NCBI GenBank assembly: GCA_963728965.1
Contig: CAVSMH010000001.1
Span: 310,001 to 374,000 of the forward strand
DNA length: 64,000 nucleotides
Reading direction: 5' to 3'
From: DASQZT01 sp963728965
Lineage (GTDB): Bacteria > Acidobacteriota > Terriglobia > Bryobacterales > Bryobacteraceae
Within the stretch, counting starts at the first letter, position 1, and every line of letters starts with the position of its first letter. Positions 1 through 8,017 of this stretch are shown here, piece by piece. The translations under genes and the position numbers were made by a program. The notes beneath the pieces are model-generated. The model ran no database searches, had not been told where the DNA came from, and worked only from the letters and a program-made list of their open reading frames with translations.

Positions 1-9
1 TAAACTTTA

Positions 10-64
10 GGCCTCCCAGAACACCGACCGGCAGGGCGGTGAGGCCCCCCAGAGCCCTTTTTTT
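10..64 (+). terminator. Possible intrinsic terminator of an upstream gene
   Basis: GGCCTC (10-15) can pair with GAGGCC (41-46), extended by ACCG (23-26) with CGGT (37-40), and a run of seven T follows at 58-64. The T run lies 11 nt after the stem rather than directly behind it, so this is a weak terminator candidate. It would end transcription of a gene lying before the window. Confidence 0.3.
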
Positions 65-131
65 CGGTTTCAGCAATTCCGGGCTAATGAAATCTACCAT
101 TCCTCCGATGAATAGGGGTGTAAGGAGTCGA

Positions 132-518
132 ATGGAGGCTGACGTCTTAGTAGTAGATGATTCCGCTGCGATCCGAAAGATCCTGCAGCGCGTATTGCGG
201 CAGACCGGGATGGCGATCCGTACGATCCACGAGGCCGGCAATGGGCAGGAGGCGTTGGACCTGATGCAAGCCCATTCGGTCAACCTGGTCCTCACAGATA
301 TCAATATGCCCAAGATGGATGGCATTCAACTCCTGGCCGCCATCAAGGCGGCCCCGGAATGGCGGGAGCTCCCCGTGGTGATGATCACCACCGAGGGGGG
401 TGAGACGAAGGTGGGCGAGGCCGTTCGGCTCGGCGCCGCCGGGTATGTCCGAAAGCCTTTCACCGCCGATCAGATCAAGGAGAAACTGGCCGGAATATTG
501 GAGCCAACGTCCTTATGA
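132..518 (+). CDS. cheY: CheY-like single-domain response regulator (first copy)
   Basis: A stand-alone receiver domain of 128 aa that would carry the phosphoryl signal from CheA to the motility output. The acidic pair D9/D10, phospho-acceptor D56 in TDINMP, switch residue T87 in MITT and K108 in YVRKPF are all present. Length is typical of CheY. The start is the ATG at 132, preceded by AAGGAG; an in-frame start at 39 would add 31 residues with no domain character. It overlaps the following cheX by 4 bp (ATGA), so the two are translationally coupled. A second, clearly related CheY sits at 4983 in the same operon; which one drives the motor or pilus cannot be told. Confidence 0.93.
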   Translation: MEADVLVVDDSAAIRKILQRVLRQTGMAIRTIHEAGNGQEALDLMQAHSVNLVLTDINMPKMDGIQLLAAIKAAPEWRELPVVMITTEGGETKVGEAVRLGAAGYVRKPFTADQIKEKLAGILEPTSL

Positions 519-1045
519 AGAATGTTCATGACCTGATTGTGGAGCGGATCCGCCATTCCGCAAGCGACGTCTTTTCGACCATGCTGGGCGTCGACCTGCC
601 GCCCGGCGAGGCGAACCTGGAAAACGGAACACCGGCGGTGAATGATGGCGTCTTATCGCTAATTGGCCTGGCGGGAGCATGGGTAGGAACCGGGTGCATC
701 GCCTGCTCGCCGGTGGTTGCATGCCGGATCTGTTCAATGATGTTGATGACCGAGGCGACCGCAGTCGATGAAGAGGTGCTGGACGCGGTTGCCGAGTTGA
801 CGAATATGGTTATCGGCAGCGTCAAAAACGATCTCGAGCCCCATCTGGGCAGCCTCGGACTGAGTATCCCGACCGTCGTGTTCGGCAGGAATTTCAAGAC
901 CAAGAGCGCCGGGACTACCGAGTGGAGCGTCCTGCGCTACATGTGGGAAGGGGAGCCGCTGATCATCCGGTTGTTCCTGGCGCCGGCGGAAAGCGCCACG
1001 CCGCACATCTCCCACCTGACCACCAATTACAGTTTGGAAGTTTGA
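515..1045 (+). CDS. cheX: CheX-type chemotaxis phosphatase (first copy)
   Basis: A 176-aa CheC/CheX/FliY-fold protein expected to dephosphorylate CheY-P. The signature acidic and amide residues of the phosphatase helix are visible as E94 and N97 in AELTNMVIG. A single such helix fits CheX (usually dimeric) rather than CheC, which has two. The start overlaps the stop of cheY by 4 bp. The operon has no CheZ and no separate CheC, so the two CheX-like proteins are the probable signal-termination enzymes. Pairing with the adjacent CheY is inference from position. Confidence 0.82.
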   Translation: MKNVHDLIVERIRHSASDVFSTMLGVDLPPGEANLENGTPAVNDGVLSLIGLAGAWVGTGCIACSPVVACRICSMMLMTEATAVDEEVLDAVAELTNMVIGSVKNDLEPHLGSLGLSIPTVVFGRNFKTKSAGTTEWSVLRYMWEGEPLIIRLFLAPAESATPHISHLTTNYSLEV

Positions 1046-1064
1046 TACGAATCCTGGAGATCAT

Positions 1065-1586
1065 ATGCCAGCTACCATGCAAACCGTCAACGAAACCGCC
1101 GCCACGGCCCAGAACGACGCCCGGGCAGGCAAGTACCTCACCTTTCAATTGGCCAACGAAGAGTTTGGCATCGGCGTGCTGAAGGTGAGAGAGATCATGG
1201 GAATACAAGAAATCACCGCAGTACCGCAGACGCCCTCGCACATCAAAGGGGTGATCAATCTTCGCGGTAAGGTAGTGCCGGTCATCGATCTCCGGCTGAA
1301 GTTCGGGATGACTACGGCCGAATACACGCAACGTACCTGTATTATCGTCACGCAGGTACAGGGCGAGTCGGGACCGATCCTGATGGGAATCATTGTGGAC
1401 GGTGTGTCCGAGGTCCTCACGCTGTCGTCCTCGGAAATCGAAGACACGCCGGATTTCGGTGAAGAGATCGCCGGCCGGTACCTTCTGGGTATGGCCAAAG
1501 TAAAAGGCAAGGTGAAGATTCTGCTCGATATCGACAAAGTGTTGTCGACGCAGGAACTGCGCCACCTCAACTCGATTCTCGAATAG
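1065..1586 (+). CDS. cheW: CheW chemotaxis adaptor
   Basis: A 173-aa CheW-domain protein that would bridge chemoreceptors and CheA. The N-terminal ~20 residues are a low-complexity tail; the CheW fold starts at KYLTFQLANEEFGIGV and includes the conserved GVINLRGKVVPVIDLR segment and a C-terminal ILLDIDKVL strand. A CTGGAG ribosome site lies before the ATG. It sits 19 bp after cheX and ahead of cheA, the usual order for the coupling core. No methyl-accepting receptor gene is present in the window, so receptors must be encoded elsewhere. Confidence 0.94.
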   Translation: MPATMQTVNETAATAQNDARAGKYLTFQLANEEFGIGVLKVREIMGIQEITAVPQTPSHIKGVINLRGKVVPVIDLRLKFGMTTAEYTQRTCIIVTQVQGESGPILMGIIVDGVSEVLTLSSSEIEDTPDFGEEIAGRYLLGMAKVKGKVKILLDIDKVLSTQELRHLNSILE

Positions 1587-1616
1587 CGGGCTGTGAGCCA
1601 TCCGCGAGGTTTCGAC

Positions 1617-3623
1617 ATGTCAACGTTGCCTGGTCTCGGCCATGCGGTCGAGGAATTAGCGCTTCAACTGGTGGTGGCAGAGCCCGATGTTCCGGTCAAT
1701 GCCGCCGACTGGCTCCCGCCGCTGGAGAAGATCAGAGAGGGTGCCCTTCGAGAGAATGCCGCCAAGGTCGCCGAAGTGGCGGCGTCCGTGATCGAGGCGC
1801 TTCGGAAGGGCGTGGAGGACGGTGAGCCGCTGGCGGGTCAACTCTCGCTCGATATCGTCCGGCTGCAGGAGGCACTGGCGCAGGCGCAGGCGCCAGAGAC
1901 GCCATCGTCACCGGCATCCCTGGCCGAGGATGCCGAGCTCGTCGCCGATTTCATCGTCGAGAGCCGTGAACACCTGGCATCCATCGAGACTCAACTCCTC
2001 GAGGTGGAACGTAATTCTTCGGATGCCGAGGCACTGAACGCTGTTTTCCGCGGTTTTCACACCATTAAGGGGCTGGCCGGCTTCCTGGAACTCTGGGTGA
2101 TGCAGAAACTCGCGCACGAAGTGGAAACGGTGCTCGACCTGGCGCGGAATTCCCAGTTGACGATCACCCGGTCGGCGATTGACGTGATGCTGGAGGGTGC
2201 CGACCATCTGCGCCACTGGTTGAGCCATCTGGAAAGGCAACTGAAGAATCAGCCATCTCAGCCGCCGGCGGAAGATGCCAACCTGCTGGCACGCATCCGC
2301 GCTTTGGTGGCGGGCGGACCTGCGGCGGGCGACCCGGCTGCGGGCATCGCTGCCATGGCCGCTGCCGTGGAGGACCCCGGCTCGGGCGGAGAGCCCGCGC
2401 AGGATCGACCGGCCGCCGCGGAGGCCGCTGCGAGCACCCCCACGGCCGCCACTCGCCACGAGGCCACGGTCGTGAAAGTGGACACGGCGAAGCTGGACTA
2501 TCTGGTCGATATGGCGGGCGAAATGGTAATTGCCGAGTCCCTGGTCCGTCACGATCCGGAATTGGCGGCGTTAAGAAGTCCCAAACTCCAGCGCAAGATC
2601 GGCCAGCTCACCCGGATTACGAGTGAGTTGCAGCGAACCGCGATGGCGATGCGGCTGGTTCCCATCGGCCCGCTGTTCCGTCGGATGGCGCGGCTGGTAC
2701 GCGATCTCTCGCGCCAGTTCGGAAAATCCGTAACCATGGAGACCATAGGTGACGATATCGAACTGGATCGGACCATTGTGGAAGGGCTCGCCGACCCCTT
2801 GATGCACATGGTTCGCAATGCGCTGGACCATGGCATCGAATCGCCATCGGAGCGACAGCGGGCCGGCAAGAGCTATCCGGCGAAGCTTCTGTTGAAGGCT
2901 CAGCATCAGGCCGGGCAGGTGGTGATCGAAATCACCGACGATGGCCGCGGGCTCGACGCACAGAAGATTAAGGCGAAGGCGCTGGAAAAAGGCCTGATCG
3001 CGGCCGCGGAAGGCACGTCGGACGAAGAAATCTACAATTTCATTTTCCTGCCTGGATTCAGCACTGCCGCGAATGTGACCAACGTCTCCGGGCGTGGCGT
3101 GGGCATGGACGTTGTCCGAAAGCACATCGAGAAACTGCGTGGGCGCATCGAAATCCGGTCGAAGCCGGGTTGCGGCTCGACGTTCCTCCTCAAGCTTCCG
3201 CTGACGCTCGCAATCATCGATGGACTGGTGGTGGCAGTCGGCCAGGAGCGCTATATCGTGCCGCTGTTTTCCGTCCGCGAGATGTTCCGCCCCACCACCG
3301 AGCACGTCTGGACGGTGCGGCAAAAGGCTGAGATGGCGCTGGTGCGTGGCAGCCTTCTGCCGGTAGTGCGGCTATATCGCCGCTTTCGGGTGCAGCCGCG
3401 CTCGGAAGATCCGCTGCAATCGGTGTTGATCGTAGCGGAGGTGGAAGGGCGGCGATTCTGCGTGCTGGTGGACGATCTGATCGGCAAACAGGAGGTCGTG
3501 ATCAAGCCGTTGGGCGAGATTTTCGGCAACACGGCTGGAATTGCCGGCGGTGCGATTCTGGGCGATGGCAGGGTGGGTCTGATTCTGGACCTGGAGAGAC
3601 TGTTCCAGGGGAACGAGCAGTGA
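1617..3623 (+). CDS. cheA: CheA chemotaxis histidine kinase
   Basis: A 668-aa sensor kinase that phosphorylates CheY and CheB. An N-terminal region of ~100 residues rich in Ala/Glu precedes the HPt (P1) domain, whose phospho-histidine is H148 in FRGFHTIKGLAGF. An Ala/Pro-rich linker follows, then the dimerisation helices, the HATPase with N-box LMHMVRNALDHGIE, DDGRGLD and GRGVGMDVV, and a C-terminal CheW-like P5 domain. No clear P2 CheY-binding domain is seen; the linker may replace it. The ATG at 1617 has GAGG upstream; a GTG at 1593 would add eight residues. The extra N-terminal segment before P1 is longer than in enteric CheA. Confidence 0.93.
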   Translation: MSTLPGLGHAVEELALQLVVAEPDVPVNAADWLPPLEKIREGALRENAAKVAEVAASVIEALRKGVEDGEPLAGQLSLDIVRLQEALAQAQAPETPSSPASLAEDAELVADFIVESREHLASIETQLLEVERNSSDAEALNAVFRGFHTIKGLAGFLELWVMQKLAHEVETVLDLARNSQLTITRSAIDVMLEGADHLRHWLSHLERQLKNQPSQPPAEDANLLARIRALVAGGPAAGDPAAGIAAMAAAVEDPGSGGEPAQDRPAAAEAAASTPTAATRHEATVVKVDTAKLDYLVDMAGEMVIAESLVRHDPELAALRSPKLQRKIGQLTRITSELQRTAMAMRLVPIGPLFRRMARLVRDLSRQFGKSVTMETIGDDIELDRTIVEGLADPLMHMVRNALDHGIESPSERQRAGKSYPAKLLLKAQHQAGQVVIEITDDGRGLDAQKIKAKALEKGLIAAAEGTSDEEIYNFIFLPGFSTAANVTNVSGRGVGMDVVRKHIEKLRGRIEIRSKPGCGSTFLLKLPLTLAIIDGLVVAVGQERYIVPLFSVREMFRPTTEHVWTVRQKAEMALVRGSLLPVVRLYRRFRVQPRSEDPLQSVLIVAEVEGRRFCVLVDDLIGKQEVVIKPLGEIFGNTAGIAGGAILGDGRVGLILDLERLFQGNEQ

Positions 3624-4489
3624 CGCGAGATTGTAAGCCCACCGGCTTGGTGGATTGGGATGCAGTGCGCCCGCTGGCGCCGCAGGAGTTCGAACAGATT
3701 CGTCAATTAGCGTATCGGACTTTCGGGCTCGATCTCAAGCAGGGCAAGGAGGAGTTGGTTTCAGCGCGGCTTCGGCGCCTGGTGCGGCACGGCGGCTTTC
3801 GCTCCTTCCAGGATTATTACCGTCACGTAGTGAACGATCATACGGGGGAAGCGCTGGCGCGTATGATCGACGCATTGGCGACCAACCACACTTCGTTCCT
3901 GCGCGAACCCGACCATTTCGACTTCCTCCGCCAGGAGGTTCTGCCCGCCTTCGCTTCGCGCAGCCACCTGGAGATCTGGAGCGCCGCATGCTCCACCGGG
4001 GAAGAGGTCTGGACCCTGGCGTTTCTCCTGAATGACCTTCTGCGCGCGCAGAAAGTCGGCGTGGTCGCGACCGATATTTCGAACAAGGCCCTCGGCTTTG
4101 CGGAACGCGCCGTGTATCCGGCGGACCGTTGCGCGGGGCTGCCGCCCCAGTGGTTATCGAAATATTTCGTTCCGCAGCCCGGCTCCGGCAAAGCCTACGG
4201 GGTGATCCCGCGAATCCGCTCGCAGGCACGATTCCGCCGAATCAACCTGGTCGAAGGATTCTCCTGGCCTCAGCCGTTCCCGGTGATTTTTTGCAGGAAT
4301 GTGATGATCTATTTCGACAGGAACACTCAGGAACAGGTGGTGAATCGTATTGCGGCCCATCTCGAACCGGGAGGCTACCTGTTCGTGGGGCACGCGGAGA
4401 GTCTGACCCGGATTTCACACGACCTGGAGTATGTGCGGCCGGCGGTGTACCGCAAGAAAAAGCGAGAAGGCACGTGGAGCAGATCGTAG
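3620..4489 (+). CDS. cheR: CheR chemoreceptor methyltransferase
   Basis: A 289-aa SAM-dependent glutamate methyltransferase. The N-terminal helical CheR domain is followed by the catalytic Rossmann domain, with LEIWSAACSTGEEVWTLA as the SAM-binding motif I and VIFCRNVMIYFD as the CheR hallmark. The GTG start overlaps the cheA stop (GTGA), which indicates translational coupling. It would act with CheB (5820) in adaptation. The C-terminal end overlaps the proposed start of cheD by 16 bp. Confidence 0.94.
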   Translation: MTRDCKPTGLVDWDAVRPLAPQEFEQIRQLAYRTFGLDLKQGKEELVSARLRRLVRHGGFRSFQDYYRHVVNDHTGEALARMIDALATNHTSFLREPDHFDFLRQEVLPAFASRSHLEIWSAACSTGEEVWTLAFLLNDLLRAQKVGVVATDISNKALGFAERAVYPADRCAGLPPQWLSKYFVPQPGSGKAYGVIPRIRSQARFRRINLVEGFSWPQPFPVIFCRNVMIYFDRNTQEQVVNRIAAHLEPGGYLFVGHAESLTRISHDLEYVRPAVYRKKKREGTWSRS

Positions 4490-5001
4490 TAGGGATGGCC
4501 GATTGCAGGGTAGGCACCGCGCGGGGCCAGGTGCTCGTCACTTACGCTTTGGGGTCGTGCATCGGGCTGACGGTGTACGACCCCGTAGCGGCAGTGGGGG
4601 GTCTCCTCCACTTTATGCTGCCCGACTCCACGATTGACTCTGCTCGCGGGCGGGAGAACCCTTTTATGTTCGCCGACACCGGAATCCCCTTGCTGCTCGA
4701 GCAGGTTTGCGGGCGGGGAGCCTCGAAACGGCGGCTTGTCGCACATGCACTCGGAGGAGCGCAAATCATGGACCAGGAAAACGTCTTCGAGATCGGCAAA
4801 CGGAACTACCTTGCCCTGCGCCGGATCTTGTGGAAGGCGGGTTTACTTTTGCACGGCGAGGCAGTCGGTGGCGTCAATTCACGAACCGTACGCCTGGATA
4901 TCGGCACCGGCCGATTGTGGTTTCAGGAGGCGGGTACGGAGCGGGAGCTATATTCGCCGCAGCAGAGGAAAGGAGCAACCCCATGGCCTACCGCGTCCTG
5001 A
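4474..5001 (+). CDS. cheD: CheD chemoreceptor glutamine deamidase
   Basis: A 175-aa CheD-family protein, expected to deamidate receptor glutamines and bind CheC/CheX-type phosphatases. The family core is clear: IVVGMADCRVG at the start, TYALGSCIGLTVYDP with the catalytic cysteine in GSC, the following GGLLHFMLPDS with the catalytic histidine, and GGAQIM. The GTG at 4474 is chosen because the conserved IVVGMAD begins before the next ATG (4495); AGAAGG lies just upstream. It overlaps cheR by 16 bp and cheY2 by 19 bp. Confidence 0.88.
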   Translation: MEQIVVGMADCRVGTARGQVLVTYALGSCIGLTVYDPVAAVGGLLHFMLPDSTIDSARGRENPFMFADTGIPLLLEQVCGRGASKRRLVAHALGGAQIMDQENVFEIGKRNYLALRRILWKAGLLLHGEAVGGVNSRTVRLDIGTGRLWFQEAGTERELYSPQQRKGATPWPTAS

Positions 5002-5369
5002 TTGTCGACGACTCGGCCGCGATGCGGACGTTCGTGCGCCGGGTGATGGAGTTGTCCGGCTTCGATCTTGCGGCGTGCTTCGAGGCCGGCAACGGCCAGG
5101 AGGCACTCGAGTTGCTGCGCAGAGAATGGGTGGATGCCATCCTGACGGACATCAACATGCCCAATGTCGATGGCGAGGAATTTCTGAGGCGCATCTCCGC
5201 CGACGAACTGCTGCGCGCCATTCCGGTGATCGTAGTGTCGACGGATGCGACGCAGAACCGCATAGAGCGTCTGCTTTCTCTGGGCGCCAAAGGATACGTC
5301 ACCAAGCCGTTTCTGCCCGAGACGTTGCGGACCCAACTCGAACAAACGCTGGGGGTGCCCAATGACTGA
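4983..5369 (+). CDS. cheY: CheY-like single-domain response regulator (second copy)
   Basis: A 128-aa receiver domain with D9/D10, D56 in TDINMP, the VSTDA switch strand and K108 in YVTKPF. A strong AAAGGAG lies just before the ATG. The start is within the last codons of cheD and the stop overlaps the next cheX by 8 bp. It aligns without gaps to the CheY at 132 over most of its length, so the operon carries a duplicated cheY-cheX pair, one at each end of the kinase genes. Confidence 0.92.
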   Translation: MAYRVLIVDDSAAMRTFVRRVMELSGFDLAACFEAGNGQEALELLRREWVDAILTDINMPNVDGEEFLRRISADELLRAIPVIVVSTDATQNRIERLLSLGAKGYVTKPFLPETLRTQLEQTLGVPND

Positions 5370-5850
5370 ATGCTCTCTGAGGGAGGCGCTGGAAAACTCG
5401 GTGACGGATGTCCTCGAGAAGATGTTCTTCATCCGCAGCCTGGGCGTACCCGACAGTGCGTTGCCGCACACCGATGTAATCGCTCGACTGACATTTGAGG
5501 GCGAACCGTCCGGGTGTTTCACGCTGCGCGTGACGAGATCGGCGGCCTGTTCGATAGCGGCCGACTTTCTCGGTGCGGAAGAAGGCCAATTAATGGAAGG
5601 AGAAGTTTCCGACGTTATTTGCGAACTGGCAAACATGATTTGTGGATCGGTGCTGAGCCGGGTAGAAAGCAACACCACGTTCCGGCTGGCCTCGCCGCGG
5701 CTGGTAGAACCCGAAGCGCCGGCCGCTACCGCCGGAGCGTCCGCTCCCGGAAGTGCCGCCCACGCAGTTGAGATTTCGGGGGGGGTGCTGATGGCCTCCA
5801 TCCAAACGGAAACTCCCGGATGCCCCAGAGTCGAAGAATACGCATTCTGA
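5362..5850 (+). CDS. cheX: CheX-type chemotaxis phosphatase (second copy)
   Basis: A 162-aa CheX-like protein. The phosphatase helix is CELANMICG with E88 and N91. The C-terminal ~40 residues are Ala/Pro-rich and less conserved. It overlaps cheY2 at its start and cheB by 31 bp at its end. It differs substantially from the first CheX, so the two probably serve different CheY partners or one modulates CheD; this is inference. Confidence 0.78.
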   Translation: MTECSLREALENSVTDVLEKMFFIRSLGVPDSALPHTDVIARLTFEGEPSGCFTLRVTRSAACSIAADFLGAEEGQLMEGEVSDVICELANMICGSVLSRVESNTTFRLASPRLVEPEAPAATAGASAPGSAAHAVEISGGVLMASIQTETPGCPRVEEYAF

Positions 5851-6869
5851 TCGTCGATGATTCGGCGATTGTCCGCAAGATCCTCACCGATGCTCTTGCC
5901 GGCGAGCCGGACCTGGAAGTGGTGGGTACGGCGCCCGATCCATATGTGGCGCGAGACAAGATTCTGGCATTGCACCCGGACGTGCTGACGCTGGACATCG
6001 AAATGCCGCGGATGGACGGACTGACGTTTCTCCGCAAGCTGATGCACTTCCATCCCCTGCCGACGATTGTGATCAGTTCGCTGGCCCAGCAGTCCTGTCA
6101 GACGGCGCTAAAGGCGCTCGAGTCCGGGGCGGTCGAGGTTCTGGCAAAGCCGGGCGGTCCGTACTCGGTGGGAGATCTGCGCACCAGCCTGGCTTCGAAG
6201 ATCCGCGCGGCGGCGGCGGCACGGATTCCGCGCATCTCCACCGCCTCAGCCCTCCCGCCGCAACCTTCGGCAAAGAGCCGCGTACCTTACCAGAAATCCT
6301 CATGGGCAGCACATCGGGTGATCGCGATCGGAGCATCGACCGGCGGCACCGAGGCCATTGCGAACGTGCTGACCCGCTTTCCGGCCGATTGTCCCGGCGT
6401 GGTCGTGACTCAGCACATTCCGCCGGTATTCTCGCGTGCGTTCGCCAATCGACTCAACGAAATCTGCGCCCTCGAAGTGCGGGAAGCCCAGGATGGCGAC
6501 GAACTTCGCCCGGGCCTGGCATTGGTCGCGCCGGGAGACTTCCACATGTTATTGCGGAAGAGCGCTGGCCGATATTTCGTCAGCGTCAAAACGGGCCCGC
6601 GGGTCTGTTATCAGCGCCCGTCGGTCGATGTCCTGTTTCTTTCGGTCGCGGAGTCGGCGGGACGGGATGCGACCGCCGCACTGCTGACCGGAATGGGCTC
6701 CGACGGCGCGCAGGGATTGTTGAAGATGCGACAGTCGGGGGCGGCCACCATCGCGCAGGACGAGGCTACCTGTGTCGTCTTCGGCATGCCGCGCGAGGCC
6801 ATTCACCTCGGAGCCGCCCAACAGGTGTTGCCGTTGCCGTCGATCGCGAACGCGATTCTATCGCCCTAG
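5820..6869 (+). CDS. cheB: CheB chemoreceptor methylesterase
   Basis: A 349-aa two-domain protein. Residues ~7-125 form a receiver with VDDSA, phospho-acceptor Asp in LTLDIEMPRMDG and K in LAKPGG. The C-terminal methylesterase carries the Ser-His-Asp triad: GASTGGTEAI, TQHIPP and TGMGSDGAQGL. A ~40-residue Ala/Ser/Pro linker joins them. The ATG lies 31 bp inside the end of cheX2. It is the last gene of the operon. No clear terminator was found in the 60 bp behind it. Confidence 0.94.
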   Translation: MPQSRRIRILIVDDSAIVRKILTDALAGEPDLEVVGTAPDPYVARDKILALHPDVLTLDIEMPRMDGLTFLRKLMHFHPLPTIVISSLAQQSCQTALKALESGAVEVLAKPGGPYSVGDLRTSLASKIRAAAAARIPRISTASALPPQPSAKSRVPYQKSSWAAHRVIAIGASTGGTEAIANVLTRFPADCPGVVVTQHIPPVFSRAFANRLNEICALEVREAQDGDELRPGLALVAPGDFHMLLRKSAGRYFVSVKTGPRVCYQRPSVDVLFLSVAESAGRDATAALLTGMGSDGAQGLLKMRQSGAATIAQDEATCVVFGMPREAIHLGAAQQVLPLPSIANAILSP

Positions 6870-6930
6870 GCGGATTCTGCATTCGTTGTCTGCGGCCCCG
6901 CCGGGACACTCCAGGCCCGCGGGATTCGGG

Positions 6931-6960
6931 TTGACGCTCAGGTGCTGCGAAAGCTACAGT
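6931..6960 (+). promoter_or_regulatory. Promoter of tRNA-Glu
   Basis: TTGACG (6931-6936) and TACAGT (6955-6960) are separated by 18 bp, close to the sigma-70 consensus. The predicted transcript start near 6967 lies ~24 bp before the mature tRNA 5' end. Confidence 0.6.
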
Positions 6961-6990
6961 AGTAGTGTTCTTCTTCACCGGCAGTAAAAA

Positions 6991-7068
6991 GTCCCCATCG
7001 TCTAGCCCGGCCTAGGACATCGCCCTTTCACGGCGGTAACGGGGGTTCGAATCCCCCTGGGGACGCCA
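6991..7068 (+). tRNA. tRNA-Glu (anticodon TTC)
   Basis: The acceptor arms GTCCCCA (6991-6997) and TGGGGAC (7058-7064) pair fully, the T arm is GGGGG-TTCGAAT-CCCCC and the anticodon loop CTTTCAC carries TTC. The 3' CCA is genome-encoded (7066-7068). The sequence is close to textbook bacterial tRNA-Glu. The first pair of the anticodon stem is T-G rather than C-G. Confidence 0.97.
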
Positions 7069-7078
7069 CATTGGCCCG

Positions 7079-7175
7079 CCGTTTGCAACTCTCTTGCATG
7101 AGTTCCTGACAAATTGACCCAGGAACGTTCTATCGCCGCCACTTTGACGAGACCAGACCAAGGAGTTGCAAACGG
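7079..7175 (+). promoter_or_regulatory. Leader inverted repeat masking the ribosome binding site
   Basis: A perfect 13-bp inverted repeat, CCGTTTGCAACTC (7079-7091) and GAGTTGCAAACGG (7163-7175), encloses 71 nt. The right arm contains the AAGGAG-type ribosome site and ends one base before the ATG of the sortase substrate. A second perfect hairpin, GTTCCTG (7102-7108) with CAGGAAC (7120-7126), is nested inside. Any transcript starting before 7079 would fold with its translation signal closed. No known riboswitch class was recognised. Confidence 0.55.
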
Positions 7176-7176
7176 T

Positions 7177-7989
7177 ATGAAAATCGGAACCTTCGCGATC
7201 GCAGCGGGCGCATTGGCCCTGGGGCTCGCTTCGTGGATTACCCCCGGCAAAGCCCAGGGCCCGCTGTGGGATGTCGTACATGTGAACCTGCCGTATACGG
7301 TGACCGTCGGCGATCATACGCTCCAGCCCGGCGAGTACACGATTCAACAGTTGCGAGACCAGGGCGGCAACAGCCGCGTACTGCTGATCTACTCTGACAG
7401 CGGAATGAAATTCGAAACTTCGGCGATGACGATTCCCGCAGTCGATCCGAGCACGCCAGAAGATACCAGGGTCTTACTTCACCATGTCGGCCCGGACTAC
7501 TATTTCGACAAGATTTGGATCCAGGGCAAGAACTATGGGTACGAATTCCCGTTGCCGAGCAGCGTCAGAGCGCGCGAGCAGGAACAGATGGCGGGCCTGA
7601 CGGTACCGGCAACGTATTCGACTACGCCCGCAGAGGCGGAAACGGCCACCACGAAACAGGCGACTACTACGGCGGCGGCCACCCAATCCCAGACTACTAC
7701 GCCGGCTACTACCGAATCCCAGACTACTGCGCCGGCGGCCACCCAATCCCAAACGACCGCGCCAGCGGCCACCTCGCCCACCACGATGGCGCAGAACACG
7801 ACGCCGCAGCCTCCCGCCGCAACCCCGGCTCCGACCATGCAGCCGGAAAACAACATGGCGAATCGGGAAATGCCGGAGACCACGACGGCCCCTCGCACTA
7901 TGCCGTCTACTTCAGCCGGCTGGCTCATGATGCTGCTGGGCGGCGGTACCTTGTCCGGAGCCGGCCTGATGTTGCGGCGCAAGCGGTAA
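7177..7989 (+). CDS. Secreted cell-surface protein with sortase-type C-terminal signal
   Basis: A 270-aa protein with an N-terminal signal peptide (MKIGTFAIAAGALALGLASW), a ~110-residue domain of unknown function beginning around VNLPYTVTVGDHTLQPGEY, a Thr/Ala/Gln-rich stalk with three 10-residue repeats, and a C-terminal sorting region. The latter has MPSTS at 242-246, a hydrophobic stretch and an RRKR tail, which matches the LPXTG-motif, membrane, basic-tail plan of sortase substrates with Met for Leu and Ser for Gly. The sortase gene follows after 28 bp. The ATG at 7177 has AAGGAG upstream. It is probably fixed to the envelope by that sortase. The N-terminal domain looks like a family common in Acidobacteria, but its function is unknown. 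Confidence 0.8.
   Translation: MKIGTFAIAAGALALGLASWITPGKAQGPLWDVVHVNLPYTVTVGDHTLQPGEYTIQQLRDQGGNSRVLLIYSDSGMKFETSAMTIPAVDPSTPEDTRVLLHHVGPDYYFDKIWIQGKNYGYEFPLPSSVRAREQEQMAGLTVPATYSTTPAEAETATTKQATTTAAATQSQTTTPATTESQTTAPAATQSQTTAPAATSPTTMAQNTTPQPPAATPAPTMQPENNMANREMPETTTAPRTMPSTSAGWLMMLLGGGTLSGAGLMLRRKR
7681..7770 (+). repeat. Three 30-bp tandem repeats in the stalk of the surface protein
   Basis: Units at 7681-7710, 7711-7740 and 7741-7770 are near-identical, each starting ACC(C/G)AATCCCA and coding for TQSQTTxPAx-type decapeptides. Such in-frame repeats can change copy number and so alter stalk length. Confidence 0.85.
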
Positions 7990-8017
7990 AAGGACCACTC
8001 GGGAACAGGGGTATCAG

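Noticed and set aside
4129..4473. In-frame upstream extension of cheD
   Set aside because: It lies wholly inside cheR in another frame and precedes the conserved CheD N terminus.
7681..7770. CRISPR-like repeats
   Set aside because: The 30-bp units are adjacent without spacers and encode an in-frame stalk.
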